Of a stretch of DNA of 64,000 bases, positions 55,852 to 64,000 are shown in pieces (the first letter of the stretch is position 1; each line of letters starts with the position of its first letter). The stretch is from Acidobacteriota bacterium (lineage in GTDB: Bacteria; Acidobacteriota; Terriglobia; Acidiferrales; UBA7541). The translations under genes were made by a program, and so were the position numbers. The notes under the pieces are model-generated. The model worked only from the letters and a program-made list of their open reading frames with translations. It was not told the origin of the DNA and did no database searches. The stretch covers positions 102,053-166,052 of the forward strand of contig JABCZG010000009.1 in assembly GCA_013289835.1 (NCBI GenBank), given 5' to 3'.

Positions 55852-56157
55852 ATGTTTGCTACTCAGGAAATCACCCAAAGGACTGTTCGAGTCTGGTTCG
55901 AATCGCACAATTTCGTCTCCTGGCTTTTGCTCGGCCTGGTCGCCGGATGGCTCGCAGGACAATTGGCGCGCGGCCGTGGCTTCGGCTGCATCGGTGATAT
56001 TCTGCTCGGCTTGATTGGTTCCTACATTGGCGGCTGGATTTTTATCAAGCTTGGAATCTTTGGCGGCGGCTTCCTCTATTCGCTTGCGGCTGCGACGCTG
56101 GGCGCTATCATTCTCGTTTCCCTCGCGCACGCTTTCTCAAGCGGATCCGAACGTTGA
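55852..56157 (+). CDS. GlsB/YeaQ/YmgE-family small membrane protein
   Basis: 101 residues from the ATG at 55852, preceded by AGGAGG. Three hydrophobic segments with Gly zippers (LLLGLVAGWLAGQLARGRGF, GDILLGLIGSYIGGWIFI) match the transglycosylase-associated/YeaQ family, often linked to stress. The longer frame from 55702 overlaps aguA and is not used. Confidence 0.9.
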   Translation: MFATQEITQRTVRVWFESHNFVSWLLLGLVAGWLAGQLARGRGFGCIGDILLGLIGSYIGGWIFIKLGIFGGGFLYSLAAATLGAIILVSLAHAFSSGSER

Positions 56158-56261
56158 GACGCCATGCGTCTCCCATTCGAATTTCATGAATTACTGGTCG
56201 CGAGTCAGCGGTCTCTTCCCTGTGATACGATTCTCGTTTGCGTCTCGGAGATGACGCCTAA

Positions 56262-57929
56262 TTGAGCAAGACTTCACACTCCCTCACTGCAATTCCTCTT
56301 GGCGGCCTCGGCGAATTCGGCATGAACATGATGGCGCTGCGGCTCGGCGACGACATCATTGTCATTGACGCCGGCATGATGTTTCCGGAGTCGGAACTCC
56401 TCGGCGTGGACCTCGTCATACCGGACATTACGTACCTGAAGCAGAATCGCGCGCACGTTCGCGCCATCGTCCTGACGCACGGACATGAAGATCACATCGG
56501 CGCTCTGCCTTATATACTTCGCGACCTGAATGTTCCAGTGTATGGAACGCGCTTCACGCTGGCATTGGTCAAGAAGCGCCTCGACGAGGCGGGGCTGCTG
56601 GAATCTACGACGCTGCGCGAAGTTCTTCCCGGCAGGCTGGTGGAAATTGGTCCCTACGAAATTGAATTCATTTCAGTGACGCACAGCACCGTGGATTGCG
56701 TCGCGCTGGCCATTCGAACGCCGCTCGGCGTGGTCATCCACACAGGCGATTTCAAAATCGATCAGACGCCGGTTGGCGGCGCGCCGTTCGACTTGCACAC
56801 CTTCGCAAAATACGGGACCGAAGGCGTACTGGCGCTGTTCAGCGATTCGACGAATGTGGAGCGCCCGGGATTCACGCCCTCGGAGCGCGCCATCGTTCCG
56901 CGCATCGAGGAATTGTGCCGCTCCGCGCCGAAGCGCGTAATCCTTTCCTGCTTCGCGTCATCCATTCATCGCATTCAACAGATTATTGATATTGCTTCGC
57001 GCGTGAACCGCAAAGTTGCGTTTGTCGGCCGCAGCATGGTGGACAACGTGGAGATCGCGCATTCGCTGGAACTCTTGCGGATTCCCGACGGCATGGTGGT
57101 GCGCCCGCAGGACATTCGCGGATTCGATCCGAAGCGCATCATTATTCTTGCGAGCGGTAGCCAAGCCGAGCCGATGTCTTCGCTCTCGCGAATTGCCGTG
57201 GACAATCACCGCTTTGTCTCCGTGGATGAAAATGACAGCGTGATTCTGTCTGCGCGCATTATTCCGGGAAATGAAAAATCCATTTTTCGAATGCTCGACC
57301 ACATGTTCCGGCGCCGCGCGCTGGTTTATTACGACAACTCGGCGGGAACGATTCACGTTTCGGGACATGCCAGCCAGGAAGAGCAGAAACTTTTGCTGCA
57401 ACTGGTGAAGCCAAAATATTTTATTCCCGTGCACGGCGAGTACCGGCATTTATTCCGGCACGCGGCCCTGGCGCACCAACTGGGCGTTGTTTCCGAAGAA
57501 ATATTGCTTATCGAAGACGGCAAGACCATCGAGTTCACGGAAGACGGCGCGCACCGGCGCGATCCCGTGACGGCCGGGCGCGTCTGCGTGGATTCCGGCT
57601 CGCTTGAAGAAATCGAGGACGTGGTCATTCGCGACCGCAAGCATCTTTCCGAAGACGGCGTGGTGGTGCCAATCATCGCGATTGACAAGCACACCGGAAA
57701 GATGGAATCGCACCCGGAAATCGTCACGCGCGGATTGATGAGTGACAACGGCCAGGAACTGATTGCCGGCGCGCGGCTGGTCATCATGAAGACGGTCGAG
57801 GAATCCAACGCGGAAGAAAAATCCGATTGGGGCGTCATCAAGGAGAAAATTCGCGTGGACCTGAAACGCTACATCAGCAAACAAACTTCGAAGCGTCCGC
57901 TGATTTTGCCTGTTATCCTCGAAATCTAG
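56262..57929 (+). CDS. rnj: Ribonuclease J
   Basis: MBL-fold endo/5'-exoribonuclease of RNA turnover. 555 residues from a TTG at 56262. Motifs: IPLGGLGEFGMNMMAL, LTHGHEDHIGALPYI (HxHxDH), SVTHSTVDCVALAI, HTGDFKIDQTP, beta-CASP FSDSTNVERPGFTPSE, and HVSGHASQEEQKLLLQLVKP. The C-terminal domain (470-555) is present. Confidence 0.96.
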   Translation: MSKTSHSLTAIPLGGLGEFGMNMMALRLGDDIIVIDAGMMFPESELLGVDLVIPDITYLKQNRAHVRAIVLTHGHEDHIGALPYILRDLNVPVYGTRFTLALVKKRLDEAGLLESTTLREVLPGRLVEIGPYEIEFISVTHSTVDCVALAIRTPLGVVIHTGDFKIDQTPVGGAPFDLHTFAKYGTEGVLALFSDSTNVERPGFTPSERAIVPRIEELCRSAPKRVILSCFASSIHRIQQIIDIASRVNRKVAFVGRSMVDNVEIAHSLELLRIPDGMVVRPQDIRGFDPKRIIILASGSQAEPMSSLSRIAVDNHRFVSVDENDSVILSARIIPGNEKSIFRMLDHMFRRRALVYYDNSAGTIHVSGHASQEEQKLLLQLVKPKYFIPVHGEYRHLFRHAALAHQLGVVSEEILLIEDGKTIEFTEDGAHRRDPVTAGRVCVDSGSLEEIEDVVIRDRKHLSEDGVVVPIIAIDKHTGKMESHPEIVTRGLMSDNGQELIAGARLVIMKTVEESNAEEKSDWGVIKEKIRVDLKRYISKQTSKRPLILPVILEI

Positions 57930-57944
57930 CAGACGGAATTCGGA

Positions 57945-59237
57945 ATGGCCGAAGCGACCACTACTCCTTCCCCATCCTCCTCTCCTTCCAGCAACGGCCG
58001 CGCTGCTTTTCTTTTTATCTTCATTACCATTGCGCTGGATTTCCTGGCATTCGGCATCATCGCGCCGGTTCTTCCGAACCTGATCATTCAGTTTGAGGCT
58101 GGCAACATTTCGAGGGCGGCGGCGATTACCGGATATTTCGGCTTCGCCTGGGCGACGATGCAGTTTCTTTTTTCGCCGATTCTCGGTGCGTGGTCCGACC
58201 GTTTTGGCAGACGCCCAATTATTCTCCTTTCCTGCTTCGGGCTCGGCCTCGACTACATTTTCATGGCGCTAGCGCCGTCGCTCGGATGGCTGTTCGTTGG
58301 CCGGCTGATTTCCGGAATCACCAGCTCCAACATCGCGTCGGCGTTTGCGTACGTGACGGACGTTACGCCGCCGGAAAAGCGTGCCAAGCAATTCGGCTTG
58401 CTCAGCGCCGCGTTCGGCCTCGGATTCATCGTGGGCCCGGCGGTCGGCGGACTGCTTGGCCATATCAATCTGCGCCTGCCCTTTTGGGGTGCGGCGGTAT
58501 TGAGCCTGGCGAATGCGTTCTACGGGTATTTCATCCTTCCCGAATCGCTTCCGCCCGAGCGACGATCGAAGAGCGCGTGGCGGATGGCGAATCCGCTTGG
58601 TTCGCTTACGTTGCTCCGCGCTCATGCCGGACTTGGCGGGTTGGCTTTCATTACGATGCTCAATTATCTTGCCCAGCAGGCGCTGCCCTCCATTTTCGTG
58701 CTCTATGCCGACTATCGCTACGGCTGGAGCGAACGCACGGTGGGGCTTTCGCTCGCGGTCGTGGGAATCTCCATCAGCGTAGTGTCCGGAGTGATGGTCG
58801 GCCCATTCGTGAAACGCTTTGGCGAACGGGGCGGACTTTTCTTCGGGCTGATCACGGGCGTGCTGGCGTTCGCGGGCTTTGGCCTGGCTTCGCGCGGATG
58901 GATGATGTTTGCGGCGATTCCCTTTCTGGCGCTCTGGGGAATCTCCGGACCCGCCACGCAGTCACTGATGACTCGACGGGTAGAGCCTTCCGCGCAGGGC
59001 AAGCTCCAAGGGGCAATCAACTCGCTGCGCGGCGTTACGGGGATGATTGGGCCTCTGATTTTCACGCAGGTTTTTGCCGCGGCCATTTCTCCTCGGGCCA
59101 GCTTGCATCTGCCGGGCGCGCCGTATTTCCTCTCGGCCCTCCTTCTTCTGCTGTGCGTGGTGCTCGCCACCAATGTAGCGCGTGGCGAGCAGGCAGTTTT
59201 GCAAACTGCCTCGGCGGCATCCTCGGAAACCCCGTAA
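57945..59237 (+). CDS. MFS efflux transporter (tetracycline-resistance TetA-like)
   Basis: 430 residues, about twelve membrane segments. Motif A ILGAWSDRFGRRPIILLS is clear, along with GRLISGITSSNIASAFAYVT and AFGLGFIVGPAVGGLLG. Similar to Tet(A)-class drug/H+ antiporters, but specificity is unknown. It follows RNase J by 15 bases and may be cotranscribed. Confidence 0.9.
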   Translation: MAEATTTPSPSSSPSSNGRAAFLFIFITIALDFLAFGIIAPVLPNLIIQFEAGNISRAAAITGYFGFAWATMQFLFSPILGAWSDRFGRRPIILLSCFGLGLDYIFMALAPSLGWLFVGRLISGITSSNIASAFAYVTDVTPPEKRAKQFGLLSAAFGLGFIVGPAVGGLLGHINLRLPFWGAAVLSLANAFYGYFILPESLPPERRSKSAWRMANPLGSLTLLRAHAGLGGLAFITMLNYLAQQALPSIFVLYADYRYGWSERTVGLSLAVVGISISVVSGVMVGPFVKRFGERGGLFFGLITGVLAFAGFGLASRGWMMFAAIPFLALWGISGPATQSLMTRRVEPSAQGKLQGAINSLRGVTGMIGPLIFTQVFAAAISPRASLHLPGAPYFLSALLLLLCVVLATNVARGEQAVLQTASAASSETP

Positions 59238-60252
59238 GCGCGGGCCGGGTCGGAAATCCCCCTGCAGTGCTGGTAGTCCGGCGTTCCAGAATGGGAAGAG
59301 GGGGGTATACCCCCCATTACACGCATGAATGTGAAAAGAAAGGGGATAGAAAATGGGCAATTCGTAAGTGGTTGAAAAGAAAGAACAGGATATTATTTGG
59401 TGGCTCGGAGAATACCTAAAGTAATGGTTTAGGTTTTTGGGTGCCCCCCATATATACATCCCCCATTTTCGGAAGAAGAGTGCGGAAGCGGTTTGAAATG
59501 AGCGAGTTACCTTTTTCCATCAGGCAAAAGAGGGCGTAAGAGTATGAAAACAAACGACGGCTAAACCCAATGGAGTGAGAGAGATGCGCACTCTTTGCCA
59601 GAGCGGCAAACAAAGGATTCATGGGCGCGACCTGTTTGTAAAATGGTAACCGTTTGAGATGGGAAGATTCTGGGAGGGTTAGAGGGACCGCCTGGTGGGA
59701 GGCCATTGCCTAGAGCGCCGGGAAAACTTACCGATGCAACACAGCAATTATAACAGATCCGTACTGATAGTCAAGTGATACCTAGTAAGTGGTTTGGCTG
59801 CTTGAGGATAGCAAAGTTTCTGGGCGTGTTGAAATGCTCAAGTGGGGGCGGAGACGGGGCTGAAGGCCGTTCCGTTCAGGCGGACGGCCTTCAGGTTGCT
59901 GCGGGGCCGCCTCCGCACCGGAGTCGAGAAGTGGTGAGGTACCCTGGGAGGGGTCCTAGACGCGGAGGCGACCCACTCTCCCTAATGTGCATGCATCTTT
60001 GGCCACGATCGGGGTCTCGGCAATCAAGCGTTTGCCCTGATTTCGGGTCAGGTGTTTCCCTTACTCGGTTGCGAAATGCCTATTCCCCTTCCGCCACACA
60101 TCCGGAAAGGCCGAGGGAGGTAACAGTCTTGAGCCACTCGGGATCTTTGATCGAAAGTTGAAAGTACATGCGGCAGAGGAACTTCGATGGGAGGAAATCA
60201 GAGGGACTACACGCCAATCGGGAGATTGGCGCTCCGGATACGCAGAGGCAGC
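59238..60252. other. Gene-free stretch of about 1 kb with structured DNA
   Basis: I find no convincing gene here; frames present have poor codon use and no motifs. It contains a 16-base perfect palindrome of six G, TATA, six C (59300-59315), further C-rich runs (59433-59462), and a larger folded element at 59844-59916. It separates the RNase J/MFS unit from the accessory region to the right. Confidence 0.6.
59844..59916. other. Potential structured element (nested inverted repeats)
   Basis: Inner arms TGAAGGCCGT (59861-59870) and ACGGCCTTCA (59884-59893) are perfect with a 13-base loop. Outer arms GCGGAG (59848-59853) and CTCCGC (59911-59916) can also pair. No T run follows, so it is not a simple terminator. 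It could be a small RNA, a REP-like repeat or a protein-binding site. Confidence 0.5.
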
Positions 60253-60963
60253 CTAGCCAGTCGCATACGAGGAGGCGGCTGGGGCTGGGGGGTTGGCGCC
60301 CTTGATTACGAGCCAGAGCATGAAGGCTATTTCGGCGAAGAGGGCGGGTTGGGCGAGGAGAAACGCGTTGTTCTCGTATTGGGGGAACAGTTCGCCGGTT
60401 AGGCTGAGGAGGAGGTAGGCGATGCCGTTGATGGTTAGCCAGACGCCGAGGAAACGGGGCAGGAAGCGCGACCTGTAGGTGAGGATCGCCAAGGGGAAAA
60501 GCCACATGCCCCAAAGGACCTCGGCGGCGGTGGTTTGATGGTCACGCAGATGGAGGAAGAGCATGGCCAGGGCGTCGCGCTGAGGCTTGTCGAAGACGGA
60601 AAGGAAATCGGCGCCACGCACGAGCGTCAGGGCAGCGGCGTCGTGCACCACACCGACGAAGTCGATGAGCGACGGCATCACGCCTCCAAGGATGACTACC
60701 ATCACAGCGAGGTTCTGGTCCACTCCTTTGAATAGGCGGTAGAGGGCCAGAGTGAGGAAGATGCTGATGACCGCGCAGAACAGGTCGGTGACGATGCCGA
60801 AACGGAAGAGCCACTCGTGAGCGGCGATGTTGCTGGCGGTGGCGGCGGCGTTGCCATGCACGAAGAGCTTGCTGGGAATGTAAATGAGGCGGAGGGGGCC
60901 ACCGAGGACGATGAGCAGATACCAGAGTCCGGCGACTCTGCCGGGGTTGCGGGTCGAGGGCAT
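60253..60963 (-). CDS. DUF4386 membrane protein
   Basis: 236 residues, about six membrane segments, with the family start GRVAGLWYLLIVLGGPLRLI and typical blocks FRFGIVTDLFCAVISIFLTL, LWGMWLFPLAILTYRSRFLP and FLGVWLTINGIAYLLLSL. Function unknown. It is on the minus strand and stands alone. Confidence 0.88.
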   Translation of the reverse strand: MPSTRNPGRVAGLWYLLIVLGGPLRLIYIPSKLFVHGNAAATASNIAAHEWLFRFGIVTDLFCAVISIFLTLALYRLFKGVDQNLAVMVVILGGVMPSLIDFVGVVHDAAALTLVRGADFLSVFDKPQRDALAMLFLHLRDHQTTAAEVLWGMWLFPLAILTYRSRFLPRFLGVWLTINGIAYLLLSLTGELFPQYENNAFLLAQPALFAEIAFMLWLVIKGANPPAPAASSYATG

Positions 60964-61146
60964 GTTCCCTCCCTTAAAAGGGTGTTGTATGAGAAACGGC
61001 GGGAGGAGTCAAAACGTTTCGCCGCAAGAGCAAAGGCGGCTATTGTGGTGCACCCGGCAGAGTAGCGACCGCGTGGCCAATAACATCTGTGTCCAAGGAT
61101 TCGCGACGCATAAAAAACTCGAACAGTGGTGCCGCTGCTAGCCAGA

Positions 61147-61674
61147 TTATCTGATAGGGCGGCGCTTATAGAAACCCTTCTGAATAACCCGCACGGCGTA
61201 TCCAAGCAATACAGTCCCCAAGCCGGCGGCAGTAACCAAGAGGCCGACGCGAGAGACTGGGTCGGTTTTGACCTGAATGTATGCTCGATAAAAAAGAAGT
61301 ATGCCGACTCCTGCTAAGGCGGTGAACGCACCGAGTCGAATGTATAGTGATGCCACTCTGTCCAGAGCACTAAGATATGGGGGTCGGTGGATCCAATGCT
61401 CAATATCAGTTTGTGTGCCCCTGTCCCTGCTTTCCAGCAATCTTCGCTCTTCGAGGCGAGAGAAACCGCGCCTAATCTCGCGTCGCGCGCGCAAGTCGAA
61501 GTCAGCCTTGGCAATGTCTGATCCTGTCACCTCAGCGGGGACGCCGCGACTTCTGACTGCGGCGTCCAAGGCTTGAGCCCTGAGCCTCCGTTCGTACCTC
61601 GCGGTTGCCTTTTGGATTGCGTGTTCAGCTTCTTCCGAAAAGTTGACTGAAAGACTCGGCACATCAGTAGCCAT
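61147..61674 (-). CDS. Histone-fold-like plus two-membrane-segment protein A
   Basis: 175 residues from the ATG at 61674 (MATDVPSLSVNFSEEAEHAI). Residues about 10-60 have the helix pattern FSEEAEHAIQKATARYERRL followed by RAQALDAAVRSRGVPAEVTG and SDIAKA, resembling the alpha2-loop-alpha3 part of archaeal-type histones (VT-x2-DI-x2-A). A charged linker follows and then two membrane helices (ALDRVASLYIRLGAFTALAG, LLVTAAGLGTVLLGYAV). The resemblance is by eye only. It lies 8 bases after its partner gene. Confidence 0.65.
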   Translation of the reverse strand: MATDVPSLSVNFSEEAEHAIQKATARYERRLRAQALDAAVRSRGVPAEVTGSDIAKADFDLRARREIRRGFSRLEERRLLESRDRGTQTDIEHWIHRPPYLSALDRVASLYIRLGAFTALAGVGILLFYRAYIQVKTDPVSRVGLLVTAAGLGTVLLGYAVRVIQKGFYKRRPIR

Positions 61675-61682
61675 GGTCCCCC

Positions 61683-62171
61683 CTATTCTCCCCGCGCGAG
61701 GAGTTGTTCGGCCAAAAATGAACCGAGCGTGACAAGTGCGGCGGCAACGAAGGTTGTTGCTCCCCAAGGATGTTGCACATAAGTCATCCCAAGTCCGGCA
61801 CAGATTGACCCGACAGTCTGGAATATCCGCGTCACTATCAGGGCGACTGGGTGCCGGCTGTGCCTCACCCGTCTACGTACAACCCACCACGCCTCATCTA
61901 TGTGCGCAGCGGTTATCTCCGGCGAGCCTTTGCCCACGTGCTCGCTCTTTTCTATTGCCCGGGCTTCCCTAAGAACTTGGATTGCAAATTCCCCTATTCT
62001 GCTGGTCAGGTGGGTGCGCGAAGGAATAGTTAGATGATCGAGCGCGTCTGTGCCCTCGAGCGCTACCTCTATCGAGCAAGTCGGACCCGAACTGGACTTG
62101 GCCTGCGCAATTTTAGAGTTCTCGAGCCATCGTTGAAGACTGGATTCACGCATTGGCGATTTATCATCCAT
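61683..62171 (-). CDS. Histone-fold-like plus two-membrane-segment protein B
   Basis: 162 residues from the ATG at 62171. Middle region: IPSRTHLTSRIGEFAIQVLR then EARAIEKSEHVGKGSPEITA and AHIDEAWWVVRRR, a helix-loop-helix ending in EIT-x2-HI-x2-A as in histone folds. Two membrane helices close the protein (VALIVTRIFQTVGSICAGLG, ATTFVAAALVTLGSFLAEQL). It has the same layout as the next gene, suggesting a paired or heteromeric unit. Local GC is lower than in the core region, hinting at transfer. Confidence 0.65.
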   Translation of the reverse strand: MDDKSPMRESSLQRWLENSKIAQAKSSSGPTCSIEVALEGTDALDHLTIPSRTHLTSRIGEFAIQVLREARAIEKSEHVGKGSPEITAAHIDEAWWVVRRRVRHSRHPVALIVTRIFQTVGSICAGLGMTYVQHPWGATTFVAAALVTLGSFLAEQLLARGE

Positions 62172-62367
62172 TCCCTTACCTCACATTATGAGCGCGGTCC
62201 GCCTGCGGGCTCTTATGTTGGTTTTCTTATTAATCTCGCTTCAAGCTAGTTGGGCCTCAATTCTTTCTATGGCTAAGTTGCTCTTATATAACTTATAGTC
62301 ATCTAAAAACAAGCCAATGAGGAGAGCATTTGGAAGTAGGCACTCCGTCGGCAGAGCACGATGGAAG

Positions 62368-63462
62368 TTACAAGCCCGATCCACTGTCTTTGGCTGGGTC
62401 GAAGTCTATGGGGAGTAGGTACATCTGCCCGTATCTTGGGCAAAGACGGTCCAACTTGCCAAGAAAGTCCTTATAGTCGACGCTCAGCTTCATAATGGCA
62501 ACAACTCCTCCGAGATGCTCTCGAAGCTTCGGATAGCCGAGATTTTGAGCAAGCCTCTGAAAATATTTATGTTTCGGTCTTCCAGCCTCGTTCCTCAATG
62601 TAATTTTCTTTAGTTCTGCAAGGACCCCGGGCGCCAACCGTTTATAAACGATGTCATTGGTTAGGCAACCAAAGTAGAGTGGCCTCTCAACCGAATCTGT
62701 CTGGTAATTCAGTCCTCGAAGCCGAAATAAATGCTCGTAGAAATCAGACGGGAATGTCTTCACATACGGCTGTAGTTCCTTCGCTATGAATGCCTCTAGG
62801 ATCTTAGTTAAAGCATCGGTTGGGCGCTTTGACTGGTAGCCAGTTACTTCGTCAATCAAAGCAATTATTCCGGTGTGAGCCAATGCCCGCATCAGAATGT
62901 CGGCTGCACGGGCCATATCCTCTTGACCCTGTCGGCCTCCAGTCGCGGGCAGTAACTTGCCCTTGTCCCTTGCCTTTAGAAATACGTCGCAAATCATGGG
63001 ATACAAGTCTCCACGAAGACCATGGGCGACCATTCCCTTTCGGCCAGGAACCTTATACGGGTATCGTTTATTCAATCCTTCCCTTAACTCTTCGCCAATG
63101 AACTCACGCAAATTCGGAGCAGAGATAATCGCAGGAAGGTTTGCGATGCTGGCATCTTGCTTTGTTCGGAGCCAATGGGAACCGCCCCGCTTGCCGCCGA
63201 ACGATTTTATTAGGCCACGGTCTGAAACGACGCGGATCACTTCCCCCTCAATCACCAGAACTGCGCACGGAACGGAATGGCCGCCAATCGGTAGTTCGCC
63301 CCATGCTTCCGGTTCATGGATGATTTGATTTGGCCCGACCGCCTCCCAACGACTCGCGGCACCGCGCCTTGAAAATTCCCTCTTCTGTTCCGGACTTAGC
63401 GTTGCCATGCGAGCGCGCCCAGATCGAACCTTTCCACTGGCGCCTTCATCAGAGTCCTTCAT
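62368..63462 (-). CDS. P63C-domain protein (phage-associated)
   Basis: 364 residues. The central P63C-like region has IPGG-type blocks ARAADILMRALAHTGIIALI and DEVTGYQ, then a region FPSDFYEHLFRLRGLNYQTD, YFGCLTNDIVYKRLAPGVL and LGYPKLREHLGGVVAIMKLS. The basic N-terminus (SGKVRSGRARMATLSPEQKR) may bind DNA. P63C proteins occur in phages and mobile elements. Its promoter is flanked by direct repeats. Confidence 0.85.
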   Translation of the reverse strand: MKDSDEGASGKVRSGRARMATLSPEQKREFSRRGAASRWEAVGPNQIIHEPEAWGELPIGGHSVPCAVLVIEGEVIRVVSDRGLIKSFGGKRGGSHWLRTKQDASIANLPAIISAPNLREFIGEELREGLNKRYPYKVPGRKGMVAHGLRGDLYPMICDVFLKARDKGKLLPATGGRQGQEDMARAADILMRALAHTGIIALIDEVTGYQSKRPTDALTKILEAFIAKELQPYVKTFPSDFYEHLFRLRGLNYQTDSVERPLYFGCLTNDIVYKRLAPGVLAELKKITLRNEAGRPKHKYFQRLAQNLGYPKLREHLGGVVAIMKLSVDYKDFLGKLDRLCPRYGQMYLLPIDFDPAKDSGSGL

Positions 63463-63480
63463 ACGTAGTGCCCCTCAGTA

Positions 63481-63529
63481 TGCAAGTATACAAGAAACGT
63501 ACTTGGAGTCAATTAAGTACTGCAAGTAT
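63481..63529 (-). promoter_or_regulatory. Promoter of the P63C gene with flanking direct repeats
   Basis: Minus strand TTGACT (63512-63507) and TATACT (63490-63485), spacing 16. The 9-base word TGCAAGTAT (plus strand) occurs at 63481-63489 and again at 63521-63529, 40 bases apart, about four helical turns, one copy overlapping the -10 box. This looks like an operator. Confidence 0.65.
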
Positions 63530-63555
63530 TTTCATCGGCGCCGGTCCGGATCAGT

Positions 63556-63723
63556 TTATGCACCACCGCAGTGGTTAGCCGGGCGCGCCAGCCGCTTCAT
63601 GGTGAGTTTCTTGCTCTTCTTGGCGCAGTCGAGAAGATAGAGATCGATCAGCTTCTGCTAAGGGAGGCCGGTCTCATCGGCTAAGTCTTTGAAACGGGCA
63701 ACTGCGAGCCAACGGATTTGCAC
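63556..63723 (-). pseudogene. Broken CopG/BrnA-like antitoxin gene
   Basis: The minus-strand frame reads VQIRWLAVARFKDLADETGL then P, an in-frame TAG at 63660-63658, then QKLIDLYLLDCAKKSKKLTM. This matches the ribbon-helix-helix antitoxin ending (ADETG-[LIV]-PYQ-x-LI-x2-YL). The TAG replaces the conserved Tyr, so the gene is interrupted. No intact start is visible. Confidence 0.6.
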
Positions 63724-63782
63724 TTTTCAGAGCGGTAGTTATGGAGGGATGAGATAGTCGGGTTGCGCGAAGGAGGGTCGCC

Positions 63783-63956
63783 ATGGCTACAGGGATTGCA
63801 AGCGTGATTATGAAGGATCCGGAGATCCTCGGCGGGGAGCCGGTCTTCCGCGGAACGCGTGTCCCTTTCAAAGTGCCGGCTCAGATGGTCGACGCAACAC
63901 CTGCTTGCAGTTTACTCGCAGGAGTTTCAAAGCCTAAAGTTTTTCTCGGACGTTGA
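63783..63956 (+). CDS. Truncated DUF433-family antitoxin-like protein
   Basis: 57 residues. The N-terminal part IMKDPEILGGEPVFRGTRVP is the DUF433 signature, but what follows (FKVPAQMVDATPACSLLAGV) does not match the family and the usual C-terminal helices are missing. It is probably a degenerate remnant of a toxin-antitoxin-associated gene. It could still be translated, as its start is intact. Confidence 0.6.
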   Translation: MATGIASVIMKDPEILGGEPVFRGTRVPFKVPAQMVDATPACSLLAGVSKPKVFLGR

Positions 63957-64000
63957 TTCAAGCGCAGCGCGACCTGGTCGAGTTGCGCTTGCGAATGGAC

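Noticed and set aside
54866..55852. 328-residue frame opposite aguA
   Set aside because: Antisense of agmatine deiminase.
59300..59315. G6-TATA-C6 palindrome as a terminator
   Set aside because: No T run follows on either strand, and the stem is only six pairs.
58190..59419. 409-residue frame overlapping the MFS gene in another phase
   Set aside because: The MFS protein has membrane segments and motif A; the other frame has no pattern.

Overview
The window is a chromosomal segment of a moderately high-GC, Gram-negative-type bacterium. The content fits Acidobacteriota: many exported enzymes of unknown substrate, a FecR-like proline-rich tail, a type-B succinate dehydrogenase, pyruvoyl arginine decarboxylase, a PQQ-type dehydrogenase, and many intergenic copies of a CTCTGTG/CTCTGCG-type repeat. 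This placement is an inference from gene content; there is no rRNA gene here. I found no tRNA, rRNA or CRISPR array.

Layout. 1-13.9 kb (mostly +): end of a FecR-like protein, mutS-anmK-solute-binding lipoprotein, a threonylcarbamoyl-AMP synthase, a TrmH methylase-rarA pair, then three tandem exported VOC proteins and an exported beta-propeller. 14.0-23.9 kb (-): M28 peptidase, CoA-binding protein, hisC, two RluB-type pseudouridine synthases, scpB, scpA, trpS, acyl-CoA dehydrogenase. 24.1-28.8 kb: hybrid histidine kinase, LytTR regulator, NUDIX hydrolase, cold-shock gene with a clear promoter and terminator. 28.9-39.3 kb (mostly +): polX, a repeat-rich exported protein, a quinoprotein dehydrogenase followed by a PqqA-like peptide gene, DUF2127, inositol-1-phosphate synthase, isocitrate and malate dehydrogenases. 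39.4-43.5 kb (-): a sulfur operon (siroheme sulfite/nitrite reductase, SUMT, a 43-residue membrane peptide, YeiH) preceded by a cysteine-rich leader ORF and an intrinsic terminator. 43.6-49.3 kb (-): exported cyclophilin, M19 dipeptidase, sdhCAB. 49.6-55.8 kb: a polyamine neighbourhood (pyruvoyl arginine decarboxylase, deoxyhypusine-synthase-like enzyme, carbamoylputrescine amidase, agmatine deiminase). 55.8-59.2 kb: small membrane protein, RNase J, MFS exporter. 59.2-64 kb: a 1 kb gene-free structured stretch and then an accessory region with DUF4386, two small proteins that look like a histone fold plus two membrane segments, a P63C-domain gene under a repeat-flanked promoter, and remnants of antitoxin genes.

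The most notable signal is the leader of the sulfur operon. A consensus promoter places the probable transcription start at or within a few bases of the ATG of a 31-codon ORF with seven Cys codons among its first 18. A terminator with a T tract follows, then the sulfite reductase start. This is the architecture of a cysteine-responsive transcription attenuator, with a probably leaderless leader peptide. Other notable points: the PqqA-like peptide, the paired membrane-anchored histone-fold-like proteins, a tryptophanyl-tRNA synthetase with a 4Fe-4S Cys motif and an AT-richer insertion, a pseudouridine synthase whose catalytic Asp is Glu, and repeat copies that have become signal-peptide coding sequence.
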